From NCBI RefSeq assembly GCF_965243865.1, contig NZ_OZ251603.1, forward strand, positions 2,170,001 through 2,234,000: DNA of 64,000 bases, given 5' to 3'. Positions 1 through 8,378 of this stretch are shown piece after piece. How positions within the stretch are numbered: position 1 is the stretch's first letter; every line of letters begins with the position of its first letter. Both the position numbers and the translations under genes were made by a program. The notes under the pieces were generated by a model that saw nothing but the letters and a program-made list of their open reading frames with translations, did no database searches and was not told the origin of the DNA. This DNA comes from Hyphomicrobium_A sp965243865. Lineage in GTDB: Bacteria; Pseudomonadota; Alphaproteobacteria; Rhizobiales; Hyphomicrobiaceae.

Positions 1-106
1 CGTCGACGTTAAGTCGCGCGTCGAACAGCTCGCGCATGCGCGTTTCGACAACGTCGGGCAGCTTGCGCGTAACAATGACGATGGGCTTTCGGGCGCTGGT
101 CGGCAT
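1..106 (-). CDS. 2-hydroxyacid dehydrogenase (glyoxylate/hydroxypyruvate reductase type), N-terminal fragment
   Basis: Only the first 35 codons lie in the window; the rest runs off the left edge. The peptide begins MPTSARKPIVIVTRKLPDVV, which resembles the first beta-strand of the catalytic domain of D-2-hydroxyacid dehydrogenases that reduce glyoxylate or hydroxypyruvate with NAD(P)H. No cofactor or catalytic motif is visible in so short a piece, so the substrate is inference. It is transcribed away from the SH3-protein gene; the 205 bases between them should hold both promoters, but I recognise no operator there. Confidence 0.65.
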   Translation of the reverse strand, partial: MPTSARKPIVIVTRKLPDVVETRMRELFDARLNVD

Positions 107-311
107 CGGGGTCCGCTGTAGCCTCTTGAATTTGCAGGGAGGGGGCCGGGGATCAAATTGGTTATCGTTAGGGTGGTCTAACAGAACGCCATTGCAATGA
201 CAAAGTGCCGGATTTTCTGTCCGCACCAATGGGTGCTAACTCATCGGTGCTGCGCGGTTGGGTTGCTGTGGCGCTACTAATTCTCCAGACATAACGACGA
301 GGGCAATTTGA

Positions 312-866
312 ATGTGGGAAGCTGCGGCGCACAAAATGTATCGCACGACCTTCGCAGCCATATTGTTCCTTTCGGCGATCCCCGCAGCGACCGCCCAGCC
401 GTCTGGAGTAGGCGCCACGGGGGGGAGTGGCTTGCCGATTCCCCGCTTTGTCAGCCTCAAATCCGACCGCGTCAACATGCGCAAGGGCCCGGGCACGGAC
501 TATCCGACCGCTTGGGTTTACCGCCGCGCCGGACTTCCCCTCGAGGTCATCAAGGAGTTCGAAGGCTGGCGCCAAGTCCGGGATGCGGATGGCGCAGCTG
601 GCTGGGTTCTACAGTCGTTCCTGTCTGGCCGCCGCACCGCCCTCGTTCTGCCCTGGGAGATCAAGTCGGGAGCCCCCGCGCCCAAAGTGGCGCTGCGCGC
701 TGATGACAGCGAGCGCTCCCGCCCGGTGGCGATGATCGAGGCAGGCGTCATCGCCAATCTGGCAAACTGCGACGGACGCTGGTGCCGCGTCAGTATCGAC
801 AGATTCCAGGGTTATATCGAGCAGAAGAAGCTCTGGGGCGTCTACCAGGGAGAGGTCGTAAACTAG
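312..866 (+). CDS. Exported SH3-domain protein
   Basis: 184-residue protein with a cleavable signal peptide (hydrophobic segment around residues 12-28, likely cut after AIPAATA). Two bacterial SH3 (SH3_4/DUF1058-type) repeats follow: residues ~50-105 with the signature VNMRKGPGTDYP, and ~125-175 with VALRADDSERSRPVA. Such modules usually bind peptidoglycan or other proteins in the periplasm; the partner is unknown. The start at 312 has GAGGG 8 nt upstream; an internal ATG at 336 would give a more typical signal peptide but has no ribosome site. It converges on irr with a 20-nt gap. Confidence 0.75.
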   Translation: MWEAAAHKMYRTTFAAILFLSAIPAATAQPSGVGATGGSGLPIPRFVSLKSDRVNMRKGPGTDYPTAWVYRRAGLPLEVIKEFEGWRQVRDADGAAGWVLQSFLSGRRTALVLPWEIKSGAPAPKVALRADDSERSRPVAMIEAGVIANLANCDGRWCRVSIDRFQGYIEQKKLWGVYQGEVVN

Positions 867-886
867 CGCGACCCGCTCCCGCCGCC

Positions 887-1333
887 TCAGTCTTTGTCGG
901 CCACTAGCCTTACCACCACGTCGATGTGCGTGATGCGCATCCCTTCGGGCGGCTCGGGCAGCCCGTCGACGCGGATGGCGTGCCCAGGAATATCTTTCAG
1001 CTCGCCCTCGTCCTCGACGAAAAAGTGATTGTGGTTCGAGGTGTTGGTGTCGAAGTAGGCCTTCGCACCGTTGATCGCCAACTCGCGCAGAAGCCCCGCC
1101 CTCTTGAACTGGTGCAGGGTATTGTAGACCGTCGCCAGCGACACGTGCTGACCTGCAGCAGTGGCCTCCGCATGCAGCGATTCCGCCGTCACATGGCGAT
1201 CCTCGCCTTCGAACAACAGCGCGCCCAGCGCAAGCCGCTGCCGCGTCGGGCGCAGACCGGACTTGCGCAGGAGCTGGGCAACCCCGCGCGCGGGGCGGCT
1301 ATCTTTTTGCGAGCCGTGGTTGTTATCGGTCAT
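887..1333 (-). CDS. irr: Irr-type Fur-family iron/heme-responsive regulator
   Basis: 148-residue Fur-superfamily protein: winged helix at ~20-85 (GLRPTRQRLALGALLF, SLATVYNTLHQFKRAGLL) and a dimerisation domain from ~90. The stretch NHNHFFVEDEGELKDIPG identifies Irr, the rhizobial regulator that is destabilised by heme and controls iron and heme genes, rather than Fur itself. The usual HHH heme site reads H101-N102-H103 here, and no N-terminal GCP heme regulatory motif is present. The start at 1333 gives the family length; the upstream in-frame extension looks non-coding. It is divergent from fabA, an arrangement familiar in Hyphomicrobiales. Confidence 0.9.
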   Translation of the reverse strand: MTDNNHGSQKDSRPARGVAQLLRKSGLRPTRQRLALGALLFEGEDRHVTAESLHAEATAAGQHVSLATVYNTLHQFKRAGLLRELAINGAKAYFDTNTSNHNHFFVEDEGELKDIPGHAIRVDGLPEPPEGMRITHIDVVVRLVADKD

Positions 1334-1587
1334 AGGCGTGCGCGTCACACCAAGTTGAAAAGCGTGCCCACCCCTCGGCCCCACAAATTGCAGACGCCGA
1401 CGAGAACATGACACCGTCTGTACACTATATGCACGCCGCGTCCGCACCGCAACTGAGCCTCTCGGCGGGAACGCATCGTCCCCTGATAGCTCGCCACATA
1501 CCCTTTTGAACACCAAATGACTGTGTTAGGAACCCCGAGCACATATCGCAAAGGGCCCTCAGGGGGCTGGAATTGAGCAAGGAAATC

Positions 1588-2127
1588 ATGACGGAACGCC
1601 GCACGAGCTTCGATTTCGAGGATTTGCTCGCGTGCGGCCGCGGCGAGCTGTTCGGCCCCGGCAACGCCCAGTTGCCCCTGCCGCCCATGCTGATGTTCGA
1701 TCGCATCTCGACCGTATCCGAGAATGGCGGCCAGCATGGCAAAGGGCAGATCGCCGCTGAGCTTAAGGTGGCCGGCAACGACCGTCTGGACTGGTTTTTC
1801 GACTGCCATTTCCAAGGCGATCCGGTGATGCCGGGCTGCCTCGGCCTCGATGCGCTATGGCAGATGACCGGCTTCTTCTTGGGCTGGCTCGGCGCCCCGG
1901 GACGCGGCCGCGCGCTCGGCGTGGGCGAGGTCAAGTTCACCGGCATGGTCCTTCCGACCGTCAAGCGGGTCGAGTACATCGTCGACATGAAGCGGGTGAT
2001 CTTGCGCAAGCTCAAGCTCGCCATCGCCGACGGTGTCATGAAGGCGGACGGCGAGGTCATCTATACGGCGACCGACCTGCGTGTCGGCCTGTTCGAGACC
2101 GGCGAAACAGCTGCCGTCAGTCCTTGA
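1588..2127 (+). CDS. fabA: 3-hydroxydecanoyl-ACP dehydratase/isomerase FabA
   Basis: 179-residue FabA. It dehydrates 3-hydroxydecanoyl-ACP and isomerises trans-2- to cis-3-decenoyl-ACP, the branch point to unsaturated fatty acids. The active-site pair is visible: His74 in FDCHFQGDPVMPGC and Asp88 in LGLDALWQ, at nearly the same spacing as in E. coli. The hot-dog fold spans the whole chain. I chose the ATG at 1588 because AAGGA lies 5 nt upstream; a TTG at 1573 would add five residues. It leads a fabA-fabB-fabI run, with 82 nt to fabB. Confidence 0.95.
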   Translation: MTERRTSFDFEDLLACGRGELFGPGNAQLPLPPMLMFDRISTVSENGGQHGKGQIAAELKVAGNDRLDWFFDCHFQGDPVMPGCLGLDALWQMTGFFLGWLGAPGRGRALGVGEVKFTGMVLPTVKRVEYIVDMKRVILRKLKLAIADGVMKADGEVIYTATDLRVGLFETGETAAVSP

Positions 2128-2209
2128 TCTTGATGGTATTTCGTGCTCGCTTCCGCCGGAGCCGAACAGCGAGAGAAGCCGATAGCTTCCGGTACAAGAG
2201 GATTGGCGG

Positions 2210-3442
2210 ATGAGACGTGTTGTCGTCACGGGCATGGGCATTGTTTCCTCGATTGGAAACAACAGCCAGGAAGTGCTCGCTTCCCTACGCGAAGGGAAGT
2301 CCGGAATCGTCCGCGCTGACAAGTACGCAGAGCTTGGGTTCCGCTGCCAAGTTCACGGCGCGCCTAACATCGATTGGGAATCCCAGGTTCCGCGCAAGCC
2401 GCGCCGCTTCATGAGCGATGGCGTGGGCTGGAACTACGTCGCCATGGATCAGGCGATCCGCGATGCCGGCCTCGAGGAAAAGGACGTCATCAACGAGCGG
2501 ACTGGCATCATCATGGGATCGGGCGGTCCCTCGACGCGCGCCATCGTCGCCGCAGCGGATGTGACGCGCGAAAAGGACCCCAAGAAGGTCGGCCCGTTCG
2601 AGGTTCCCAAAGCGATGTGCTCCGGCCCTTCGGCCGCGCTCGCCACGAGCTTCCAGATCAAGGGCGTCAACTACTCCATCGCCTCAGCCTGCTCCACTTC
2701 CGCACACTGCATCGGCAACGCCACCGAGCTGATCCAGTGGGGCAAGCAGGACGTGATGTTCGCAGGCGGCTGCGAGGAACTCGACTGGACACTATCCGTG
2801 CTGTTCGACGCCATGGGCGCCATGTCGTCGAAGTACAACGACACGCCGGCCAAAGCCTCCCGCGCCTACGACAAGAACCGTGATGGCTTCGTCATCGCCG
2901 GCGGCGCCGGTGTTGTGGTCCTGGAAGAGTACGAGCACGCCAAGGCGCGCGGCGCACGCATTTACGGTGAGGTCGTCGGCTACGGCGCAACTTCCGACGG
3001 CTACGACATGGTCGCTCCGTCCGGCGAAGGCGCGGCGCGCTGCATGCAGCTCGCGCTTCGCGGCTTCGACGGCAACGGCATCGGCGGCAAGATCGACTAC
3101 ATCAACCCACACGGCACCGGCACACCGATCGGCGACCTGCGCGAGATCGAAGCCATCCGCAAGGTGTTCAACGGCGACGTGCCGAAGATCTCGGCCACCA
3201 AGTCGCTGACCGGTCATTCGCTGGGCGCCGTCGGCGTCCAGGAGGCGATCTTCTCGCTGCTGATGATGAACAATGGTTTCATCTGCGAGAGCGCGAATAT
3301 TGAGGAAATCGACCCCGAGTTGGCCGATGTGCCGATCGTGCGCGAGCGCCTTGATAACGTTAGCCTTAATTGCGTGATGTCGAACAGTTTCGGGTTCGGC
3401 GGTACTAATGCCACGCTCGTTTTTCGCCGCGTGACCGGCTAA
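2210..3442 (+). CDS. fabB: 3-oxoacyl-ACP synthase I FabB
   Basis: 410-residue beta-ketoacyl-ACP synthase I, the condensing enzyme that extends the cis-3-decenoyl-ACP made by FabA. The Cys-His-His triad is clear: Cys161 in SACSTSAHC, His301 in NPHGTGTP and His336 in KSLTGHSLGA, with Lys331 beside it. Length and the glycine-rich C-terminus (NSFGFGGTNATLVF) fit the family. It lies between fabA and fabI on the same strand, so the three probably serve as a unit. Pairing with FabA argues for FabB rather than FabF. Confidence 0.95.
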   Translation: MRRVVVTGMGIVSSIGNNSQEVLASLREGKSGIVRADKYAELGFRCQVHGAPNIDWESQVPRKPRRFMSDGVGWNYVAMDQAIRDAGLEEKDVINERTGIIMGSGGPSTRAIVAAADVTREKDPKKVGPFEVPKAMCSGPSAALATSFQIKGVNYSIASACSTSAHCIGNATELIQWGKQDVMFAGGCEELDWTLSVLFDAMGAMSSKYNDTPAKASRAYDKNRDGFVIAGGAGVVVLEEYEHAKARGARIYGEVVGYGATSDGYDMVAPSGEGAARCMQLALRGFDGNGIGGKIDYINPHGTGTPIGDLREIEAIRKVFNGDVPKISATKSLTGHSLGAVGVQEAIFSLLMMNNGFICESANIEEIDPELADVPIVRERLDNVSLNCVMSNSFGFGGTNATLVFRRVTG

Positions 3443-3566
3443 AAGAGCCCGATTGCGGCCCGATAGAAGCTTGTTAAGCCGGGAACAGCGCGCCTCGCGC
3501 CGATCGGCTGACTAGACGCTTGAGGGCCGCCCGGCTCACCGCACATTAGGAACGACAGGAACACCC

Positions 3567-4430
3567 ATGACTGAAATCGACCTCGCAAAGCCGGGTCCGA
3601 TGCTGGCAGGAAAACGCGGGCTCATCATGGGCGTCGCCAACGAGCGATCCATCGCCTGGGGTATCGCCCGCATCGCCGCCGGCCAGGGCGCCGAGCTGGC
3701 TTTCACCTATCAGGACGGCGCATTCGGCCGCCGCGCGCTGCCGCTGGCGCAGAACCTCGGTGCCAAGATCATCGAGCCCTGCAACGTGCTCGACCTCGAC
3801 AGCGTCGATCGCGTCTTCGAGCGCATCAAGAATGAATGGGGCACCCTCGACTTCGTGGTCCACGCGCTCGCCTTCTCCGATCCGCGCGAGCTGTCCGGCC
3901 GCTACGTCAACACCACGCGCGAGAACTTCACCAACACCATGGTGATCTCCTGTTTCTCCTTCACCGAGGTATCGAAGCGCGCCGCAGCCCTGATGCCCAA
4001 CGGGGGCTCGCTGCTCACGCTGAGCTACGGCGGCGCCACCAAGTCCGTGCCGTCCTACAACGTCATGGGCGTGGCCAAGGCCGCGCTTGAAGCCTCTGTG
4101 CGTTATCTCGCTGCTGACCTCGGACCGCAGAACATCCGCGTCAACGCGCTCTCCGCTGGCCCCATGCGCACGCTCTCCGGCGCTGGCGTGTCCGACGCAC
4201 GCGTGATCTTCAACTTCCAGAAAGAGAACGCCCCGCTCCGCCGCACGCCCACGCTGAACGAGGTCGGCGGCTCTGCGCTGTACCTGCTCTCGGATATGTC
4301 GGGCGCAGTGACGGGCGAAGTGCACTTCGTCGATTGCGGTTACTCGACCGTCGCCATGCCGAGCCTCGATACGTTGAAGCAGCTGGATGCCGACGCGTCG
4401 CACCGCTCGCCTCCGGCGGCCGCGGAATGA
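3567..4430 (+). CDS. fabI: Enoyl-ACP reductase FabI
   Basis: 287-residue short-chain dehydrogenase-type enoyl-ACP reductase, the NAD(P)H-dependent last step of each elongation cycle. The N-terminal nucleotide motif is the FabI-specific GVANERSIAWGIA form, and the catalytic Tyr-x6-Lys is in SYNVMGVAKAALE (residues ~165-177). The C-terminus has a short Ala/Pro-rich tail after PSLDTLKQ. A 124-nt gap separates it from fabB, so it may also have its own promoter. Fatty-acid supply for the membrane is its evident role. Confidence 0.95.
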   Translation: MTEIDLAKPGPMLAGKRGLIMGVANERSIAWGIARIAAGQGAELAFTYQDGAFGRRALPLAQNLGAKIIEPCNVLDLDSVDRVFERIKNEWGTLDFVVHALAFSDPRELSGRYVNTTRENFTNTMVISCFSFTEVSKRAAALMPNGGSLLTLSYGGATKSVPSYNVMGVAKAALEASVRYLAADLGPQNIRVNALSAGPMRTLSGAGVSDARVIFNFQKENAPLRRTPTLNEVGGSALYLLSDMSGAVTGEVHFVDCGYSTVAMPSLDTLKQLDADASHRSPPAAAE

Positions 4431-4450
4431 TCGCGATCGCGTGACCTTTT

Positions 4451-4474
4451 CTGGCGGGCTGTGATGCCCGCCAG
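4451..4474. terminator. Hairpin after fabI, terminator-like
   Basis: Perfect 9-bp inverted repeat, CTGGCGGGC and GCCCGCCAG with a 6-nt loop, 21 nt after the fabI stop. No T-run follows it on the plus strand (CCCCTC), so it is a weak or Rho-assisted terminator, or an mRNA 3'-end stabiliser. Confidence 0.5.
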
Positions 4475-4527
4475 CCCCTCAAATCGAGGCATCTTGACGA
4501 TCTGACGATGCCGGCTCACACACGCGC

Positions 4528-5379
4528 ATGATCGGCGTCTTCGATTCAGGTCTCGGGGGACTGACGGTGCTTCGCGCACTCGTCGACCGCTTCCCCGACA
4601 AATCGTTCCTCTACCTGGGGGACCATGCCAACGTCCCGTACGGCAACCGGCCGTCGGACGAGGTCATCGATTTGACGCGCGCCAGCACCGAGGCGCTCTT
4701 TTCTCAGGGCTGCAAGCTCGTCCTGCTCGGCTGCAACACGGCAACCGCCGTCGCCGCGCGTCACCTGCAGCAGAACTGGCTCCCGCAAAGCAAGTGGCGC
4801 GGCCACAACGTGCTCGGCATCGTTGCGCCGACCGTCGAAGCCGCTACCCAAACGCCCTGGGCAGTTTCAGCGCCGCAGTACCCGCAGAAGTACAACACCG
4901 ACGTCGTCGGCGTGTTCGGTACCACGCGCACCATTGCCTCCGGCGTCTACCCCGAGGAGATCCGCAAGCGCTGCCCACGTGTCACAGTCGTGCAGCAGGT
5001 GTGCGCAGGTCTGGCCGGCGCCATCGAGCACGAGGCCCCAGAAGCCGAGCTTGAGCGCCTTGTCGTCGAAGGCGTCGAAGGCCTCCTCGCGCAGACCAAC
5101 GGCCTGCCGCCGCACCGCGCCATCCTCGGCTGCACGCACTTCCCGCTGGTGGAGCATCTGTTCCGCCGACACCTGCCGCCGTTCACGCGCATCCTCTCGC
5201 AGCCCGAGGTCGTCGCCGATAGCCTGGAAGACTATCTCGCACGCCACGCGCATTACACAGCTGGAGATGCTGGCGGATCACTTACGCTGCTGACGACAGC
5301 CGCCAACCCGGCCGACATCAGCGCAAGAGCCCGCGTCTTCTGGCCCGAAGTAGCCCCCTTCACCCTCTCCGCCGCCTGA
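4528..5379 (+). CDS. murI: Glutamate racemase
   Basis: 283-residue MurI, cofactor-independent racemase that makes D-glutamate for peptidoglycan. Both halves of the active site are present: FDSGLGG at residues 5-11 with Cys in LGCNTATA, and the second Cys in GCTHFPLVEH. The canonical GCTHYP is GCTHFP here, a mild change. The start at 4528 lies directly before the conserved MIGVFDSG; an ATG at 4508 is out of frame. It converges on csoR, with repeat A in the gap. Confidence 0.93.
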   Translation: MIGVFDSGLGGLTVLRALVDRFPDKSFLYLGDHANVPYGNRPSDEVIDLTRASTEALFSQGCKLVLLGCNTATAVAARHLQQNWLPQSKWRGHNVLGIVAPTVEAATQTPWAVSAPQYPQKYNTDVVGVFGTTRTIASGVYPEEIRKRCPRVTVVQQVCAGLAGAIEHEAPEAELERLVVEGVEGLLAQTNGLPPHRAILGCTHFPLVEHLFRRHLPPFTRILSQPEVVADSLEDYLARHAHYTAGDAGGSLTLLTTAANPADISARARVFWPEVAPFTLSAA

Positions 5380-5427
5380 GCCATCTTCAAACGCGCAGCG
5401 GGCCTCGACTGCCGCGCAAAACGGCAA

Positions 5428-5513
5428 GGCGCCAAGGGCCCCCGCGCCAAATGGCGCGGCCATAAACGCGCTCGACCTTCGTCGCAGACAAAGCCTGCCT
5501 CAGCGTGTGTCAG
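5428..5513 (-). repeat. Structured intergenic repeat, copy A (3' of csoR)
   Basis: Member of a five-copy family in this window (A-E). On the plus strand it shows an imperfect small stem, then CCGCGCC-AAAT-GGCGCGG (5442-5459), then the 33-nt conserved tail at 5481-5513 ending GTGTGTCAG. Read along csoR, it starts 8 nt after the csoR stop codon. Copies B and D have different stem bases but keep the pairing. It may act as a transcript end or be a miniature mobile element. Confidence 0.65.
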
Positions 5514-5521
5514 ATCACTCT

Positions 5522-5797
5522 TCAGCGCTCGGCGCGCGCAAAAACTTCCATCAGCTCGGCCACCTTTTGACGCTGCTCATTGGCGTCCCCGCTGGTGATG
5601 GCATGCTCGACGCAGTGCGCCACGTGATCCCGCAGCACCTCTTCCTCGACCCGTCGCAGCGCCGCCCTCACAGCCGACAGCTGCGTGAGAATGTCGATGC
5701 AGTAACGGTCCTCGGTCACCATGCGCGAAATCCCGCGCACTTGGCCCTCTATGCGGCCAAGGCGCTTCAGGCATGAATCTTTTGCTGGCTGTCGCAT
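5522..5797 (-). CDS. csoR: CsoR-type copper-sensing repressor
   Basis: 91-residue all-helical repressor of the CsoR/RcnR/FrmR family. The Cu(I) ligand pattern is present: Cys33 (RYCIDIL), His58 and Cys62 (DHVAHC), the Cys-x-His-x4-Cys set typical of copper sensors rather than nickel or formaldehyde ones. Copper binding would release DNA and derepress copA. I take the ATG at 5797 because upstream in-frame codons run through the operator. The promoter's -10 then lies about 7-10 nt before this ATG, so the mRNA may be nearly leaderless. Divergent from copA. Confidence 0.88.
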   Translation of the reverse strand: MRQPAKDSCLKRLGRIEGQVRGISRMVTEDRYCIDILTQLSAVRAALRRVEEEVLRDHVAHCVEHAITSGDANEQRQKVAELMEVFARAER

Positions 5798-5799
5798 GC

Positions 5800-5833
5800 T
5801 TGACCTATACCCCCATGGGGTATACATGGTCAA
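5800..5833. promoter_or_regulatory. csoR/copA divergent promoters with CsoR operator
   Basis: TATACCCCCATGGGGTATA at 5806-5824 is a C/G-tract near-palindrome of the kind CsoR proteins bind; its core CCCCATGGGG (5811-5820) is perfect. TTGACC occurs at each flank facing inward: 5800-5805 on the plus strand (with TATACA near 5821 as -10 for copA) and 5828-5833 on the minus strand (with TATAGG near 5804-5809 as -10 for csoR). The operator fills both spacers, so one bound repressor would block both genes. Promoter assignment is from sequence only. Confidence 0.7.
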
Positions 5834-5863
5834 CTACCTGCCAGGCCGTGTGGAACCGCGAAC

Positions 5864-8236
5864 ATGTCCGATCACCGCCATGACACCCCCGACCACAAAG
5901 ACTGCTGCGGAGGACGCCCACCGGCCGCTCTAGAACCGGCCTCGGGTATGGCCAAAGACCCCGTCTGCGGCATGGACGTCGACCCGCACACCGCAAAGTT
6001 CCGCGCCGATCACGGCGGCCGCACGTACTACTTCTGCGCCGCAGGCTGCCGCACGAAGTTCATCGCCAATCCGCTCAAATACCTGAACAAGGACGACCAG
6101 CCGCTCGAGCCGGTTCCCGAGGGCACGATCTACACTTGCCCGATGCATCCCGAGATCCGCCAGGTTGGTCCCGGCTCGTGCCCCATCTGCGGCATGGCAC
6201 TCGAACCCGAGCTGGTGACCGCCGAGCAGCCGCCCAACCACGAGCTGATCGATTTCAGCCGCCGCTTCTGGATCGGTCTCGCGCTCGCACTTCCCGTGTT
6301 CCTCCTGGAGATGGGCAGCCATCTGTTCGGCCTGCATCATCTCATCGCGCCGAGCGTCTCCAACTGGATCCAACTCGTCCTCGCGACCCCTGTGGTGCTC
6401 TGGGCCGGCTGGCCGTTCTTCGAGCGCGGCTGGCAATCCGTCGTCACGCGCAACCTCAATATGTTCACGCTCATCGCCATGGGCACAGGCGTCGCCTGGA
6501 TCTACAGCGTGATCGCCACCATCGCGCCGCAGATTTTCCCGCCAGCCTTCCAACAGGCCGACGGCTCGGTTGCCGTCTATTTCGAGGCGGCGGCCGTCAT
6601 CACCGTGCTGGTGCTGCTCGGCCAGCTGTTGGAGCTGCGCGCCCGCGAGCAGACCTCTGGCGCGATCCGCGCGCTGCTCGACCTCGCTCCGAAGAACGCA
6701 CGCCGCGTGAAGGAGGACGGCTCAGACGAGGACGTCTCCCTCGATGAGGTCAGCGTTGGCGACAAGCTGCGCGTGCGCCCGGGCGAGAAGGTGCCCGTCG
6801 ACGGCGTCGTTCTGGAAGGCCGTTCATCGCTCGATGAATCGATGGTCACCGGCGAGTCGATGCCCGTGACGAAAGAAACCGGAGCCGAGGTGATCGCCGG
6901 CACGCTCAACCAGTCCGGCTCGTTTGTCATGCGCGCCGACAAGGTCGGTCGCGACACTCTGCTATCGCAGATCGTGCAGATGGTGGCGCAAGCGCAGCGC
7001 TCGCGTGCGCCGATCCAGCGGCTTGCCGACCAGGTGGCCGGTTGGTTCGTGCCGCTTGTGATCGCCGCCGCGATAATCGCATTCTTTGCGTGGGCAACGT
7101 TCGGCCCCGAGCCGCGCCTCGCCTACGGTCTCGTCGCCGCCGTCACCGTGCTCATCATCGCCTGCCCGTGCGCCCTTGGTCTCGCCACGCCGATGTCGAT
7201 CATGGTCGGCGTAGGCCGTGGCGCCCACGCCGGCGTGCTGATCAAGAATGCTGAAGCTCTGGAGCGGCTGGAAAAAGTCGACACCCTCGTCGTCGACAAA
7301 ACCGGAACACTCACCGAAGGCAAACCGAAGATCGTCGCCGTCGTCCCGGCTGATGGATTCGATGAGGACACGGTCCTCAAGTTTGCCGCCAGCGTCGAGG
7401 TCGCCAGCGAGCATCCGCTTGCCGCGGCCATCGTCGCCGCCGCAAAGGAGCGGGATATCGGGCTCTCCCGCGTTATGGGCTTCGACTCTCCGACCGGCAA
7501 GGGCGCGATAGGCATGGTCGAACGCAAGCGCGTCGTCATCGGTAACGCCCGCTTCCTCACCGAGCTGGGCATCGAGACCAGCCCGCTTGAAGCTGCGGCC
7601 GAAGAGTTGCGCGCCGACGGCGCCACCTCGATCTTCATCGCCATCAACGGCACACCTGCCGGCGTCATTGCCATAGCCGATCCCGTCAAGCAGACCACCG
7701 CAGCAGCACTCGACGCCCTTCGCGCCGACGGCATTCGCGTGGTCATGCTGACCGGCGACAACCGCACCACGGCCGACGCCATCGCCCGCCGCCTGGGCAT
7801 CACCGATGTGGAAGCCGAAGTGCTCCCCGATCAGAAGAGCGCCGTCGTCGACAAACTGAAAAGCGAAGGCCGCATCGTCGCCATGGCCGGCGACGGCGTA
7901 AACGATGCGCCCGCCCTTGCAGCGGCCGATGTCGGCATCGCCATGGGCACCGGCACCGATGTTGCTATCGAGAGCGCCGGCATCACCCTGCTCAAAGGCG
8001 ATCTGCAAGGCATCGTCCGTGCGCGCCGCCTGTCCGAAGCGGTGATGAGCAACATCCGCCAGAACCTGTTCTTCGCATTTATCTATAACGCGGCCGGCGT
8101 GCCGATTGCGGCAGGCGTGCTCTACCCGGCGTTCGGCATTCTTTTGTCGCCGATCATGGCCGCCGCCGCGATGTCGCTGTCATCTGTCAGCGTCATCACC
8201 AACGCCCTGCGCCTGCGCCACGCGAAGCTGGACTGA
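5864..8236 (+). CDS. copA: Copper-exporting P1B-type ATPase
   Basis: 790-residue heavy-metal P-type ATPase. The N-terminus lacks the usual HMA (CxxC ferredoxin-like) domain. Instead it has a His/Cys-rich start, a YHS domain (~30-75, DPVCGMDVD and YYFCAAGC) and a heavy-metal binding domain YTCPMHPEI...SCPICGM (~90-111). Then come membrane helices, the TGES actuator loop (329-332), the Cu(I) channel motif CPCALG (434-439), the phosphorylation site DKTGT (478-482) and GDGVNDAP. The CPC motif and the neighbouring csoR make Cu(I) efflux the likely job. Confidence 0.93.
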   Translation: MSDHRHDTPDHKDCCGGRPPAALEPASGMAKDPVCGMDVDPHTAKFRADHGGRTYYFCAAGCRTKFIANPLKYLNKDDQPLEPVPEGTIYTCPMHPEIRQVGPGSCPICGMALEPELVTAEQPPNHELIDFSRRFWIGLALALPVFLLEMGSHLFGLHHLIAPSVSNWIQLVLATPVVLWAGWPFFERGWQSVVTRNLNMFTLIAMGTGVAWIYSVIATIAPQIFPPAFQQADGSVAVYFEAAAVITVLVLLGQLLELRAREQTSGAIRALLDLAPKNARRVKEDGSDEDVSLDEVSVGDKLRVRPGEKVPVDGVVLEGRSSLDESMVTGESMPVTKETGAEVIAGTLNQSGSFVMRADKVGRDTLLSQIVQMVAQAQRSRAPIQRLADQVAGWFVPLVIAAAIIAFFAWATFGPEPRLAYGLVAAVTVLIIACPCALGLATPMSIMVGVGRGAHAGVLIKNAEALERLEKVDTLVVDKTGTLTEGKPKIVAVVPADGFDEDTVLKFAASVEVASEHPLAAAIVAAAKERDIGLSRVMGFDSPTGKGAIGMVERKRVVIGNARFLTELGIETSPLEAAAEELRADGATSIFIAINGTPAGVIAIADPVKQTTAAALDALRADGIRVVMLTGDNRTTADAIARRLGITDVEAEVLPDQKSAVVDKLKSEGRIVAMAGDGVNDAPALAAADVGIAMGTGTDVAIESAGITLLKGDLQGIVRARRLSEAVMSNIRQNLFFAFIYNAAGVPIAAGVLYPAFGILLSPIMAAAAMSLSSVSVITNALRLRHAKLD

Positions 8237-8254
8237 CCATACTCGCCAGTCTTC

Positions 8255-8368
8255 AGCGAGGCGTGCATTGCACGCCTCGCTCAGGGCCCAAAGGGCCCCG
8301 GGCCTAAGGCCCGGCCATCCACTCGCGCGACAGCCGCCGCACACAAAGCTTCCCTCAGCCCGTGTCAG
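8255..8368 (-). repeat. Structured intergenic repeat, copy B (3' of the Spy-like gene)
   Basis: The best-formed copy of the family. It contains AGCGAGGCGTGCA and its exact complement (8255-8281, 13-bp arms), GGGCCC-AAA-GGGCCC (8284-8298), CCGGGCC-TAA-GGCCCGG (8298-8314) and the conserved tail 8336-8368, which includes GCCGCACACAAAGCTTCC. The tail ends 10 nt before the Spy-like gene's stop codon. It fills the gap between convergent copA and the Spy-like gene and probably ends both transcripts. Confidence 0.7.
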
Positions 8369-8378
8369 CACCAGGAGC

